From positions 1 to 46,149 of the forward strand of contig CAJKOJ010000007.1 of assembly GCA_905201505.1 (NCBI GenBank): a stretch of DNA of 46,149 nucleotides, written 5' to 3'. The DNA comes from an uncultured Eubacteriales bacterium. Lineage in GTDB: Bacteria > Bacillota > Clostridia > Lachnospirales > CAG-274. The translations under genes and the position numbers were made by a program. Below the pieces are notes generated by a model. That model was not told the DNA's origin. It did no database searches and was given only the letters and a program-made list of their open reading frames with translations. Below are positions 8,893-17,795 of the stretch, in pieces (the stretch's first letter is position 1; each line of letters starts with the position of its first letter).

Positions 8893-8985
8893 GGTCGTTT
8901 AAAGTAAAACCAGAATGCAAAAGCATCCATGATTGTTGATTTTACTGCATAAAAAAATTATGCCGATTACTCCCCGTATATCTTT
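8881..8985 (-). ncRNA. yybP-ykoY-type (Mn2+) riboswitch aptamer upstream of oadB
   Basis: On the minus strand the family L1 signature GGGGAGTA (8975-8968) follows a P1 strand GATATAcGG. P2 is a hairpin of GCATAA and TTATGC. P3 is an AGTAAAAtCA/TGGTTTTACT helix holding the L3 element ACAATCATG below a small hairpin GATGC-TTTT-GCATT. The closing strand AGACCTATATC restores P1. The order L1, P2, P3 with CAAU, and AGACC closure matches the Mn2+ riboswitch family. P1 formation would destroy the terminator, so the predicted logic is ligand-ON. The downstream gene is unusual for this class, and an altered ligand is possible. Confidence 0.78.
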
Positions 8986-8993
8986 GTAACTTA

Positions 8994-9022
8994 AATTTAA
9001 CATATTTATACACTTTTGTCAA
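8994..9022 (-). promoter_or_regulatory. sigma-A-type promoter of the riboswitch-oadB transcript
   Basis: On the minus strand TTGACA (9022-9017), 17 bp, TAAATT (8999-8994). Transcription would start near 8987, at the first base of the aptamer. Confidence 0.65.
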
Positions 9023-9247
9023 ATAGTTTTTATAAAGTTTATTTTAGATTAAAAGCAAGTTAATTATATAGTATGAACATTGAGTTAAAAATGTTTATGA
9101 AAGGTTGAGAATTCAATTGTATTTAACTGTGCTCTTGGAAATATTTATATCAATAAGCGGGATGAAATGGTTGTATTTATGGTTATTAACTGCTGTAGGC
9201 TGCAAGGGAAGCTATTCTGTTTTGTTTTATTTATAAAAATATTGCAA
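9023..9247. other. intergenic region with no recognised feature
   Basis: AT-rich DNA between the oadB and ylbF promoters. I see no open reading frame with a ribosome binding site, no strong hairpin with a T run, and no match to a known RNA. Confidence 0.5.
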
Positions 9248-9276
9248 TTGAAAAATAAGTATATTTATGTTATAAT
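9248..9276 (+). promoter_or_regulatory. sigma-A-type promoter of ylbF-mutS-mutL
   Basis: TTGAAA (9248-9253), 17 bp, TATAAT (9271-9276), 49 bp upstream of the ylbF start. Confidence 0.7.
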
Positions 9277-9324
9277 ATAAATTGCTATGTTATGTAAAAA
9301 AATACAACAGAATGGAGAAAAAAG

Positions 9325-9726
9325 ATGAATAATTCAATTTATGAACAGGCAAGAGAACTTGCGTATGCTGTGCTTTCAACAGATGAAGGCAAGAAGGTTG
9401 CCGAAACAAGATATATATTTGACAATAATGAAGAGGCAAGACAGCAGCTTCTTGATTACAATACTTATAGAGAAGCTGTAAATATGAGAGTTCAGGAGGG
9501 AAGTATATCTCAGGATGAACTTAAAGCTGAAGGAAGTAAGCTGACTGAAATGGTTGCTGAATTAAAAAAGAACCCAGTCATTAATGATATGGTTCAGGCT
9601 GAAAGTGAGTTTAACACTGTAATTAACAGAGTAATGAATATATTCCAGTCTACAATAACAGGTGAATGTGATGATGAAGAGTGCGGCTGTACAGGCAGCT
9701 GCAGCAGCTGCGGCGGCTGTCACTAA
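9325..9726 (+). CDS. ylbF: YlbF/YmcA family regulatory protein with a Cys-rich tail
   Basis: A 133-residue, mostly helical protein. Residues 1-110 fit the YlbF/YmcA (DUF964) helical domain. In Bacillus, YlbF with YmcA and YaaT affects sporulation, competence, biofilm formation and RNase Y-dependent RNA processing. The C-terminal segment carries six Cys in about 17 residues (CDDEECGC, then CSSCGGC) and ends in His, a plausible metal or Fe-S site. First gene of the cluster with mutS, 19 nt downstream; its role beside mismatch repair is not evident. Confidence 0.85.
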   Translation: MNNSIYEQARELAYAVLSTDEGKKVAETRYIFDNNEEARQQLLDYNTYREAVNMRVQEGSISQDELKAEGSKLTEMVAELKKNPVINDMVQAESEFNTVINRVMNIFQSTITGECDDEECGCTGSCSSCGGCH

Positions 9727-9745
9727 GTGTAAGGAAGTGTGATTT

Positions 9746-12346
9746 ATGGCTAAGTTGACACCTATGATGGAGCAGTATATGCAGATAAAAGAAAATTATA
9801 AATATTGTCTGCTCTTTTATAGATTAGGCGACTTTTATGAATTATTCTTTGATGATGCAGTTATTGCTTCAAAGGAACTGGATATTACACTTACAGGCAA
9901 AGACTGTGGGCAAGAGGAAAGGGCACCTATGTGCGGTGTCCCTTTTCACTCTGCTGACGGATATATTGCAAAGCTTGTGGAAAAGGGGTATAAGGTTGCT
10001 ATTTGCGAGCAGACCGAGGATCCTAAAAAGGCTAAGGGCATTGTAAAAAGAGAAGTAATAAGAATAGTAACCCCGGGAACTGTACTTGATACAAATGTTT
10101 TGGATGAAAGCAAAAACAATTATATAATGTGCATATACAGAAATGCCGATGGATATGGTGCCGCAAGCTGTGATGTTTCTACAGGTGAGTTTCAGGTAAC
10201 ATCAATAGGGCTTGAATATGATAACAAAGTTATTGATGAAATTGCAAGGTTTATGCCTTCTGAAATTATATGCAGCGGAGATACTGAGCTTGGAGATAAA
10301 ATAAGCGAAATATTTAATATAAAGGTCAGTCAGTACAGTGAATGGGCATTTGACTATCAAAATGCCAATATATGCCTTTGTAATCACTTTAAAACTCTGA
10401 ATCTTGCCGGATTTGGACTTGAAAATGACAGGGTTTGTGTAAGTTGTGCGGGAGCTCTCCTGCAATATCTCATTGAAACACAGAAAAATAATCTTTCTCA
10501 TATTTCAGAAATAAAGAAATATTCTTCAAACAAATATATGGTACTTGATATAAGTTCAAGAAGAAATCTGGAACTTACTCAGACTATAAGAGATAAGTCA
10601 AAGAAGGGTTCCTTGTTATGGGTACTTGACAAGACAAAAACTGCAATGGGTGCAAGGTTATTGAGAAAGTGGCTTGAACAGCCATTGATAAACAAAGATG
10701 AAATTGACAGCAGACTTGACGCTGTTGAAGCTTTTAAAAATAAGCCTTTTGAAAGAGAAGATTTAAAGGAAATGCTTAATACTATATATGATATTGAGAG
10801 GCTTATGAGCAAGGTTATATATGCAACTGCAAATGCAAGAGATTTGGCTGCACTTAAAAACTCTTTTTGCTGTCTTCCTCAAATAAAAAGTAACATTGCA
10901 GAGTACGATACACAGTATACAAATGAAATGTATGAAAACTTTGACTGCCTTGAGGATGTATATGAACTTATAAATGAAAGTATTGCTGAAGAGCCGCCGT
11001 TTAGCGTCAGAGAAGGCGGGCTTATAAAAACAGGGTATAATGCAGAAGTAGATAAGCTTAGAAGTGCTAAAAATGAAGGCTCAAAGTGGCTTATGGAGCT
11101 TGAAGCAAAAGAAAAAGAAGCAACAGGAATACCTAAGCTGAGAATTAAATATAACAAGGTATTCGGCTATTACATAGAGGTTACAAATTCCTACAGGGAG
11201 CTGGTACCTGATAGATACATAAGAAAACAAACACTTGCAAATGCTGAAAGGTATATTACGCCTGAGCTTAAAGAAATAGAAGATACTATACTGGGGGCTG
11301 ATGAAAAGGTTGTAGCACTGGAATATGAAATTTTCAGCGAAATAAGAAACAGCATTGCACAAAAGGTTGAAAGAATACAAAACACCGCACATATCCTCTC
11401 TGTTACAGATGTTTTGCAGTCTTTGGGAGAAGTTGCAGATAAAAATGGATATGTAAAACCTGTTGTAAATAACAGCGGTGTGATAAATATTAAATTAGGA
11501 AGACACCCTGTTGTTGAAAAAGTCAGCAGGGAAAGTTTTATTCCTAATGATACATACCTTGACAGAGAAGAATCTCTCGCTATAATTACAGGTCCTAATA
11601 TGGCCGGAAAATCAACATATATGAGGCAGACTGCTTTACTTGTACTTATGGCTCAGATTGGCAGTTTTGTACCGGCTGAAAGTGCTGAAATAGGAATTAC
11701 CGACAGAATATTTACAAGAGTTGGTGCTTCTGATGACCTTGCTACAGGTCAGTCAACATTTATGGTGGAAATGGTTGAAGTTGCTAACATACTTAATAAT
11801 GCAACAAAAAACAGCCTGCTTATACTTGATGAAATAGGCAGAGGTACATCAACGTTTGACGGACTTAGTATTGCATGGGCCGTACTTGAATTTATTGCAA
11901 ATAAAATTGGTGCAAGGACCTTGTTTGCAACTCACTATCATGAACTTACGGAACTTGAAGGTAAGGTCAGCGGTGTGAAAAACTACAGTGTAAGTGTGAA
12001 AGAGCAGGGAGAGGATATAATTTTCCTCAGGAAGATTGTAGAGGGTGGTACAGACAGAAGTTACGGTGTACACGTTGCTAAAATTGCAGGCGTACCTAAA
12101 AGTGTTGTCAGAAGAGCTAACTCTATATTAAAACTCTTGTCAAGTGAAGATAAAACTGTAAATGTAAGCGACGATTATGAATATACATACGATGATGAGC
12201 CTATACAGAGAAAGGCTGAAATTTTAAGAGAGCTTACAGCAGACTTTGAAAGTCTTGATTTAAATAATATTACGCCTTTTGAGGCTATGAAAAAGCTGTA
12301 TGACATAAAGGAAAAGTTAAGCAGTGTAGAGTGTATTGAAGAATAG
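9746..12346 (+). CDS. mutS: DNA mismatch repair protein MutS
   Basis: An 866-residue mismatch sensor ATPase of normal family length. The N-terminal domain has TPMMEQYMQIKENY and the mismatch-wedge region FYRLGDFYELFFDDA. The C-terminal ATPase has Walker A GPNMAGKST (residues 616-624), the LATGQSTFMVEM signature, Walker B LLILDEIGRGTSTFDG and the switch histidine in FATHYHEL. It binds mismatches and recruits MutL. It is followed closely by mutL. Confidence 0.98.
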   Translation: MAKLTPMMEQYMQIKENYKYCLLFYRLGDFYELFFDDAVIASKELDITLTGKDCGQEERAPMCGVPFHSADGYIAKLVEKGYKVAICEQTEDPKKAKGIVKREVIRIVTPGTVLDTNVLDESKNNYIMCIYRNADGYGAASCDVSTGEFQVTSIGLEYDNKVIDEIARFMPSEIICSGDTELGDKISEIFNIKVSQYSEWAFDYQNANICLCNHFKTLNLAGFGLENDRVCVSCAGALLQYLIETQKNNLSHISEIKKYSSNKYMVLDISSRRNLELTQTIRDKSKKGSLLWVLDKTKTAMGARLLRKWLEQPLINKDEIDSRLDAVEAFKNKPFEREDLKEMLNTIYDIERLMSKVIYATANARDLAALKNSFCCLPQIKSNIAEYDTQYTNEMYENFDCLEDVYELINESIAEEPPFSVREGGLIKTGYNAEVDKLRSAKNEGSKWLMELEAKEKEATGIPKLRIKYNKVFGYYIEVTNSYRELVPDRYIRKQTLANAERYITPELKEIEDTILGADEKVVALEYEIFSEIRNSIAQKVERIQNTAHILSVTDVLQSLGEVADKNGYVKPVVNNSGVINIKLGRHPVVEKVSRESFIPNDTYLDREESLAIITGPNMAGKSTYMRQTALLVLMAQIGSFVPAESAEIGITDRIFTRVGASDDLATGQSTFMVEMVEVANILNNATKNSLLILDEIGRGTSTFDGLSIAWAVLEFIANKIGARTLFATHYHELTELEGKVSGVKNYSVSVKEQGEDIIFLRKIVEGGTDRSYGVHVAKIAGVPKSVVRRANSILKLLSSEDKTVNVSDDYEYTYDDEPIQRKAEILRELTADFESLDLNNITPFEAMKKLYDIKEKLSSVECIEE

Positions 12347-12356
12347 AGGTAAATAT

Positions 12357-14309
12357 ATGGGAAATATACATTTACTTGATAACAGTCTTATAAATAAAAT
12401 TGCTGCAGGAGAAGTGGTTGAAAGGCCTGCTTCTGTTGTAAAGGAATTAATGGAAAACTCCATTGATGCAGGGGCAACATCTATTACAGTTGAAATTAAA
12501 GAGGGTGGAATAGGTCTTATAAAAATAACAGATAATGGTAAGGGTATTCCTAAAGATGAAGTTAAAACTGCCTTTATGCGTCATGCAACAAGCAAACTGA
12601 GTTCTATTGAGGATTTAGAGGACATTCTTACTTTGGGATTCAGAGGAGAAGCTCTTTCAAGTATTGCTTCTGTAGCTCAGGTTGAAATGATAACAAAGAC
12701 TAAGGAAAGCAGTACAGGTACAAAAATTGTTATAAACGGCGGTATTGTTGAAAGAGAAGAGGAGGCAGCAGCTAATAACGGTACTGTCTTTGAAGTGAAA
12801 AATCTTTTCTACAACACTCCTGCAAGAAGAAAGTTTTTAAAAAAGCCTGCCACAGAGGGTGGATATGTTTCAGAGGCTGTAAACAGAATTGCATTGGGAC
12901 ATCCTGAAATTGCCGTAAAGTACATAAATAACGGAAATACTATAATGCAAACCAACGGTAATGGTGATATCAAATCTGCAATGCTCTATATTTTCGGCAA
13001 GCAGATGGCATCACAAATGCTTGAGGTTTCGTACAGTAAAGAGGGATTTAGTGTAGAGGGGCTTACGGCTAAGCCTGAAATGTCAAGAGGCAACAGAAAT
13101 TATGAAAACTTCTTTATTAACGGAAGATACATAAGAAGCAGTGTAGTGCAGAATGCTGCAGAGGACGCATACAAGGGAAAACTTATGGTAGGTAAATTTC
13201 CTGTGTTTATTCTGAGCCTAAAAGTACCTGCAAACACTGTAGATGTAAATGTACACCCTACTAAACTTGAAGTAAGATTTTCAGATGAAAATCTTATATA
13301 TGATATAATATATAATGCAATAACAAAAGCATTAAAGCAAACAGAGCTTATACCGGTTGTAACATGGGATAAGCCTAAAAAAATAAAGAATGATAATGTA
13401 CAGGCAACTATTGAGGATATAAGAAGTGAAAAGCCTGCTGAAGATTTTAGTTACGGTGCAGAACCTTTAAATAAGGAATACAGTGTAGCTGAAAGCTGTG
13501 AAGCAGGAGAAAAAAGTACAGATAAAGAGAAAAAAAGCAAAAATACTGTGCTTGATGCTATGGATAAACTCTATAAAAATGAGGAAAATATAGTAAAGAC
13601 CGAAATTGCTAATTGTAAGTCTGATATTGAAAAGACTGATAAAGAAAAATTAGTTGAAAAAGAAAATGCCGAAATAAAAACTGAGGCAAAAGCTGAATCT
13701 GAAATAATATACGAAAAAAGACCTTTTTTTAATAATTACAGAATTATAGGACAAGTTTTTGCCACATACTGGATAGTTGAGCAAAATAATTGTATGTATC
13801 TTATTGACCAGCATGCTGCTCATGAAAGGGCACTTTATGAAGATTTTATGGAAAAATTTAAAACATCAAGTATTTCAAGTCAGCAGCTTTTGCAGCCTGT
13901 AGCAGTAAATTTAAGTGAAAGTGAAAAGGCTGTTGTTGAGGAAAATATGGAATTGCTTGAAAGTTTTGGTTTTGAAATAGAAGAGTTTGGAGCAAGAACT
14001 TATGCAGTAAGGGCTGTGCCCTATGTGTTTGACGCACCAAGCAATGTAAGCTTTTTTACAGACATTATAGATATGCTTGCTGATAAAAATATGAAAAGTT
14101 TGTATGATACAAAAGAAGATGCAATTGCAATGATGAGCTGTAAAGCTGCTGTAAAAGGTAATGACAGGCTTAGCTACAGTGAAGCACAGGAACTTATACA
14201 AAGGCTCTTAAAACTTGAAAATCCTTTTAACTGCCCTCACGGCAGACCAACTATTATTGAAATGACAAGATATGAGCTTGAAAAGAAATTTAAGCGTATT
14301 CAGGACTAG
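12357..14309 (+). CDS. mutL: DNA mismatch repair endonuclease MutL
   Basis: A 650-residue protein. The N-terminal GHKL ATPase shows IAAGEVVERPASVVKELMEN, DNGKGI and GFRGEALSSI. A linker of about 120 residues rich in Lys and Glu connects to the C-terminal domain, which has the endonuclease metal motif DQHAAHERALYE and CPHGRPT. It therefore nicks DNA itself, as expected for a MutH-less bacterium. The frame is open 7 codons upstream inside mutS, but AGAGGT lies 6 nt before ATG 12357. Confidence 0.97.
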   Translation: MGNIHLLDNSLINKIAAGEVVERPASVVKELMENSIDAGATSITVEIKEGGIGLIKITDNGKGIPKDEVKTAFMRHATSKLSSIEDLEDILTLGFRGEALSSIASVAQVEMITKTKESSTGTKIVINGGIVEREEEAAANNGTVFEVKNLFYNTPARRKFLKKPATEGGYVSEAVNRIALGHPEIAVKYINNGNTIMQTNGNGDIKSAMLYIFGKQMASQMLEVSYSKEGFSVEGLTAKPEMSRGNRNYENFFINGRYIRSSVVQNAAEDAYKGKLMVGKFPVFILSLKVPANTVDVNVHPTKLEVRFSDENLIYDIIYNAITKALKQTELIPVVTWDKPKKIKNDNVQATIEDIRSEKPAEDFSYGAEPLNKEYSVAESCEAGEKSTDKEKKSKNTVLDAMDKLYKNEENIVKTEIANCKSDIEKTDKEKLVEKENAEIKTEAKAESEIIYEKRPFFNNYRIIGQVFATYWIVEQNNCMYLIDQHAAHERALYEDFMEKFKTSSISSQQLLQPVAVNLSESEKAVVEENMELLESFGFEIEEFGARTYAVRAVPYVFDAPSNVSFFTDIIDMLADKNMKSLYDTKEDAIAMMSCKAAVKGNDRLSYSEAQELIQRLLKLENPFNCPHGRPTIIEMTRYELEKKFKRIQD

Positions 14310-14318
14310 GGGGATTAA

Positions 14319-14903
14319 ATGGACACTATATTTTATTATGTAATGAATGCAGTTTCTATAATTATTGTAACAACTTTGTTTGAATATACAAAGGCTGTCA
14401 CATCAACTATGCAGGGAGATAGTGTACCTAAAAATACAGGTAAACTTACACTTAATCCTGCAAAACATTTTGAACCAATAGGATTTTTGTTGTTTTTGTT
14501 TACGGGATATGGCTGGGCAAATCCTGTGGAAACTTCCAGCAGAAATTATAAGGAAAGGAAAACAGGTACGCTTATTACTTATTTGACACCTATTGTTGTC
14601 GCTGTAATTTTAGCCATGGTATTAAATGTTATTGTAAGTATGATGTCAGGCGTAAATGATTTGACAAAGTATATAAGACTTTTTACAGCATTAATTTCAA
14701 AGAATTTTGCAGCTATTGCTGTGTTTAATCTTATACCTGTTTATCCTATGAACGGAAGCTGGATAATAAGATGTATTTTAAACCCTAATCAAGCAATAAA
14801 ATACGGACAGTATGAAAAGCCATTACAGATATTAATAATATTTATGCTGTTACTAGGATGGCTTACACCTGTGCTGGACGCTATTGTAAATACCATTATT
14901 TAA
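14319..14903 (+). CDS. site-2-protease-like membrane protein lacking the zinc site (pseudoprotease)
   Basis: A 194-residue protein with about five membrane segments, homologous to the M50B site-2 proteases commonly found in this position in clostridia. The body is recognisable (GKLTLNPAKHFEPIG, GYGWANPV, NLIPVYPMNGSW). The catalytic motif HExxH reads FEYTK, so both zinc histidines are lost (Phe, Lys), and the third ligand Asp in the NPxDG region is replaced by Asn (YPMNGS). It is probably catalytically dead but conserved in fold. It is 9 nt behind mutL and 12 nt before scpA, within one operon. Its role is unknown; a binding or adaptor function is an inference. Confidence 0.85.
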   Translation: MDTIFYYVMNAVSIIIVTTLFEYTKAVTSTMQGDSVPKNTGKLTLNPAKHFEPIGFLLFLFTGYGWANPVETSSRNYKERKTGTLITYLTPIVVAVILAMVLNVIVSMMSGVNDLTKYIRLFTALISKNFAAIAVFNLIPVYPMNGSWIIRCILNPNQAIKYGQYEKPLQILIIFMLLLGWLTPVLDAIVNTII

Positions 14904-14915
14904 GGTGCTATAATT

Positions 14916-15677
14916 ATGAATATGGATATGAAAATTAAGCTTGAAAGCTTTGAAGGACCTATGGACTTGCTTTACAGTCTGATAGTAAAAAACAAAATAG
15001 ATATTTATGATATCCCTATTGCACTTATTACTGAACAATACCTTGAGTATATTAATACCATGAATAAGTATAACATGGAAAATTTAAGCGAATTTCTTAT
15101 AATGGCATCTACCCTTATTGAAATAAAGTCAAGATTGCTGCTTCCAAAAGAAGTTGATGAAAACAATGAGGAAATTGACCCAAGAGAGGAACTTGTGAAC
15201 AGACTTATTGAGTACAAGAGGTTTAAGGGTATTGCAGAGGAATTTGATGTTAAGCAAAAATCAGCAGGCTATGTATATTATAAAGGCAGTGACAAAGAAC
15301 TTATTAAGCAGATAAGAAAAGATGTGCCAAAGGAAATATCAGATATTTTAAAGGATGCAACAGGTGATATGCTTTTCAGGGCTTTTCAGGAAGTTTTAAG
15401 AAGGCAGGAATTGAGAACTGATAAAATAAGAAGCAGCTTTAATTCTGTGAAGCACGAGGAATTTACCCTTGAGGAAAAAATAGAGCAGCTTACAGGTCTT
15501 ATAAAAAATAAGAGAAAATTTAGTTTCTTTAATATTTTTTCAAGGGCAAGCAGTAAAAACGAAATTGTTACAACTTTTCTTGCTATGCTGCAGCTTATAA
15601 AGGAAAAGAAAATAAAAATTCTTCAGGAAGAAAATTTTGATGATATAACTATTACTACTTATGAGGAGGCGTGCTAA
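14916..15677 (+). CDS. scpA: segregation and condensation protein A (kleisin)
   Basis: A 253-residue kleisin that bridges SMC heads with ScpB for chromosome organisation. The N-terminus has the hallmark FEGPMDLLYSLIVKNKIDIYDIPI, followed by EFLIMASTLIEIKSRLLLP. The C-terminal winged helix contains the ELVNRLIEYKRFK linker end and a basic KNKRKFSFFNIF stretch. The assigned start follows AAGGTG with 8 nt spacing; in-frame ATGs 6 and 12 nt downstream are possible. Its stop abuts the scpB start. Confidence 0.96.
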   Translation: MNMDMKIKLESFEGPMDLLYSLIVKNKIDIYDIPIALITEQYLEYINTMNKYNMENLSEFLIMASTLIEIKSRLLLPKEVDENNEEIDPREELVNRLIEYKRFKGIAEEFDVKQKSAGYVYYKGSDKELIKQIRKDVPKEISDILKDATGDMLFRAFQEVLRRQELRTDKIRSSFNSVKHEEFTLEEKIEQLTGLIKNKRKFSFFNIFSRASSKNEIVTTFLAMLQLIKEKKIKILQEENFDDITITTYEEAC

Positions 15678-16247
15678 ATGACTATAAATGAACTGGAGTC
15701 GGTTGTTGAGTCAATACTTTTTGCTTCCGGTGAGGTTGTAAGTGTTAAAAGTATTGCTTTTGCTGCAGATCAGGACGAAAAGACTGTTAAAGCAGTCATA
15801 AGTAATATGGCAGATAAATATGAAACAGAGGGAAGAGGAATAAGAATTATACAGGTAGGAGAAGGTTATCAGATGTGTACAAATGCAGAGCATTTTAATT
15901 ACATAAAAAAACTGTATCAGGCTCCCGTGAGAAAAACTCTTTCTACCACTCTTCTTGAAACATTAGCAATAATTGCTTATAAACAGCCTGTGACAAAAGG
16001 TCAGATAGAGGATATAAGAGGTGTAAGTGCCGACCATGCTGTAAACAAATTGGTTGAATACGGACTTGTAACAGAAATGGGCAGACTTGAGGCACCGGGA
16101 AAGCCTATATTGTTTGGAACAACTGATGAATTTTTAAGGTATTTTGGATTTAGTTCTCTTGAAAATCTGCCTGTAACAGAGGCTGATATGGAGCAGTTAA
16201 GGCTTGAAGCTGAGGCTGAAGTCGGTGCTATAACTGAGGCAAAGTAA
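15678..16247 (+). CDS. scpB: segregation and condensation protein B
   Basis: A 189-residue tandem winged-helix protein and partner of ScpA in the SMC complex. The conserved ESILFASGEVVS N-terminus and the motifs LETLAIIAYKQPVTKGQIEDIRG (split here across the second domain) and LLFGTT-like PILFGTTDEFL are present. It begins immediately after the scpA stop codon (TAAATG), consistent with coupled translation and stoichiometric production. Confidence 0.96.
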   Translation: MTINELESVVESILFASGEVVSVKSIAFAADQDEKTVKAVISNMADKYETEGRGIRIIQVGEGYQMCTNAEHFNYIKKLYQAPVRKTLSTTLLETLAIIAYKQPVTKGQIEDIRGVSADHAVNKLVEYGLVTEMGRLEAPGKPILFGTTDEFLRYFGFSSLENLPVTEADMEQLRLEAEAEVGAITEAK

Positions 16248-16348
16248 AAAATTATTCTGAAGCTTAAAAAATATATATATGAAAAAATAAAACTTTTTTG
16301 GATAAAATATTATTTTTAACATATATATAGGTATTTTTGTAAAATTGT

Positions 16349-16375
16349 TTGACATTGTAAGAAAATTGTTATACT
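16349..16375 (+). promoter_or_regulatory. probable promoter of glyA
   Basis: TTGACA (16349-16354) and TATACT (16370-16375) with a short 15-bp spacer, 47 bp upstream of the start. Confidence 0.45.
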
Positions 16376-16421
16376 ATATATTTAAAATTATTTTTATTTA
16401 ACTTTGGAGGTGCTTTACATA

Positions 16422-17657
16422 ATGTACGATTTTGAAGAAATTAAGAATGCAGACCCTGCTGTTGCAGAAGCCATTGATGCGGAACTTTCAAGACAGAGAA
16501 ATAATATTGAGCTTATTGCATCAGAAAACTTTGTATCTAAGGCTGTTATGGCAGCAATGGGTTCTCCTTTGACTAATAAATATGCTGAGGGTTACCCTGG
16601 AAAGAGATACTACGGCGGCTGTGCTAAGGTAGATATAGTTGAGGATTTAGCAAGGGAGAGAGCTTGCAAGCTCTTTGGTGCAGAGCATGCAAATGTTCAG
16701 CCTCATTCAGGTGCTCAGGCTAATATGGCTGTATTCTTTGCTGTATTAAAGCCAGGCGATACAGTACTTGGTATGAATCTTGCTCACGGCGGACATTTAA
16801 CTCATGGTTCACCAGTAAATATGAGCGGTAAGCAGTATAATATTATACCTTATGGTGTTAAGGAATCTGATGGTACTATTGACTATGAAGAAGTAAGAAG
16901 ACTTGCTGTTGAGCACAAGCCAAAGTTAATTATTGCAGGTGCAAGTGCATACTCAAGAACAATTGATTTTAAATTTTTCAGCGATGTTGCTAAGGAAGTA
17001 GGAGCTTATCTTATGGTGGATATGGCACATATTGCAGGTCTTGTAGCTGCAGGTTTACATCCAAGTCCTGTTCCTTATGCTGATTTTGTAACTACTACTA
17101 CTCATAAAACCTTAAGAGGTCCAAGAGGCGGCTTAATTCTTTGCAAGGAGGAGCACGCTAAACTTATTGACAAGGCTATTTTCCCTGGTATACAGGGTGG
17201 TCCTTTAATGCACGTTATTGCTGCAAAGGCTGTTTGCTTAGGAGAGGCTTTAAAGCCTGAGTTTAAGGAATATGCAAAGCAGGTTATTGCAAATGCTAAG
17301 GTGCTTAGTGAAAGACTTATTAAAAACGGATTTAATATTGTATCAGGCGGAACTGACAATCATTTAATGCTTGTTGACTTAAGACCAATGCATATTACAG
17401 GCAAAGAGTTAGAAGCAAGACTTGACGAAGTTGGCGTAACCTGCAACAAGAATGCTATACCTTTTGACCCTGAGAAGCCAGGTATTGCAAGCGGTATCAG
17501 ACTTGGTACTCCTGCTGTAACATCAAGAGGTATGGTTGAAGATGATATGGTTGAAATCGCTGATATTATAACTCTTATTGCAAAGGATTATGAGGGAAGT
17601 AAAGAAGAGGCATCTGAAAGAGTTAAAAAGCTTGTTGCAAAATATCCTTTATATTAA
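16422..17657 (+). CDS. glyA: serine hydroxymethyltransferase
   Basis: A 411-residue PLP enzyme converting serine and tetrahydrofolate to glycine and methylene-tetrahydrofolate. It shows IELIASENFVSKAV, YAEGYPGKRYYGGC, the folate and PLP regions (DMAHIAGLVAAG) and the PLP lysine in TTTTHKTLRGPRGG. The frame is open 6 codons earlier, but ATG 16422 follows GGAGGTG at 9 nt and gives the usual MYDFEEIKNADP start. A strong terminator follows, so it is monocistronic. Confidence 0.98.
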   Translation: MYDFEEIKNADPAVAEAIDAELSRQRNNIELIASENFVSKAVMAAMGSPLTNKYAEGYPGKRYYGGCAKVDIVEDLARERACKLFGAEHANVQPHSGAQANMAVFFAVLKPGDTVLGMNLAHGGHLTHGSPVNMSGKQYNIIPYGVKESDGTIDYEEVRRLAVEHKPKLIIAGASAYSRTIDFKFFSDVAKEVGAYLMVDMAHIAGLVAAGLHPSPVPYADFVTTTTHKTLRGPRGGLILCKEEHAKLIDKAIFPGIQGGPLMHVIAAKAVCLGEALKPEFKEYAKQVIANAKVLSERLIKNGFNIVSGGTDNHLMLVDLRPMHITGKELEARLDEVGVTCNKNAIPFDPEKPGIASGIRLGTPAVTSRGMVEDDMVEIADIITLIAKDYEGSKEEASERVKKLVAKYPLY

Positions 17658-17710
17658 TTTATACAATATGTACAAAAAAATAGCGTTTTATATGTAAAAA
17701 TATACCAAAA

Positions 17711-17746
17711 AAGGGGCTGTTTTAAATAAACAGTTCCTTTTTTTAA
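17711..17746 (+). terminator. terminator of glyA
   Basis: GGGGCTGTTT pairs with AAACAGTTCC (10 bp including two G-T pairs) across a 4-nt loop and is followed by a T-rich run. Confidence 0.8.
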
Positions 17747-17795
17747 TTAAATATGATATATTTAATGTATAGATTTTAATAGAGGAGTGATTTAA

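Noticed and set aside
8991..9324. 6S RNA, SRP RNA or similar in the gap before ylbF
   Set aside because: No long rod-like fold, no recognisable signature, and no terminator; the gap holds two divergent promoters.
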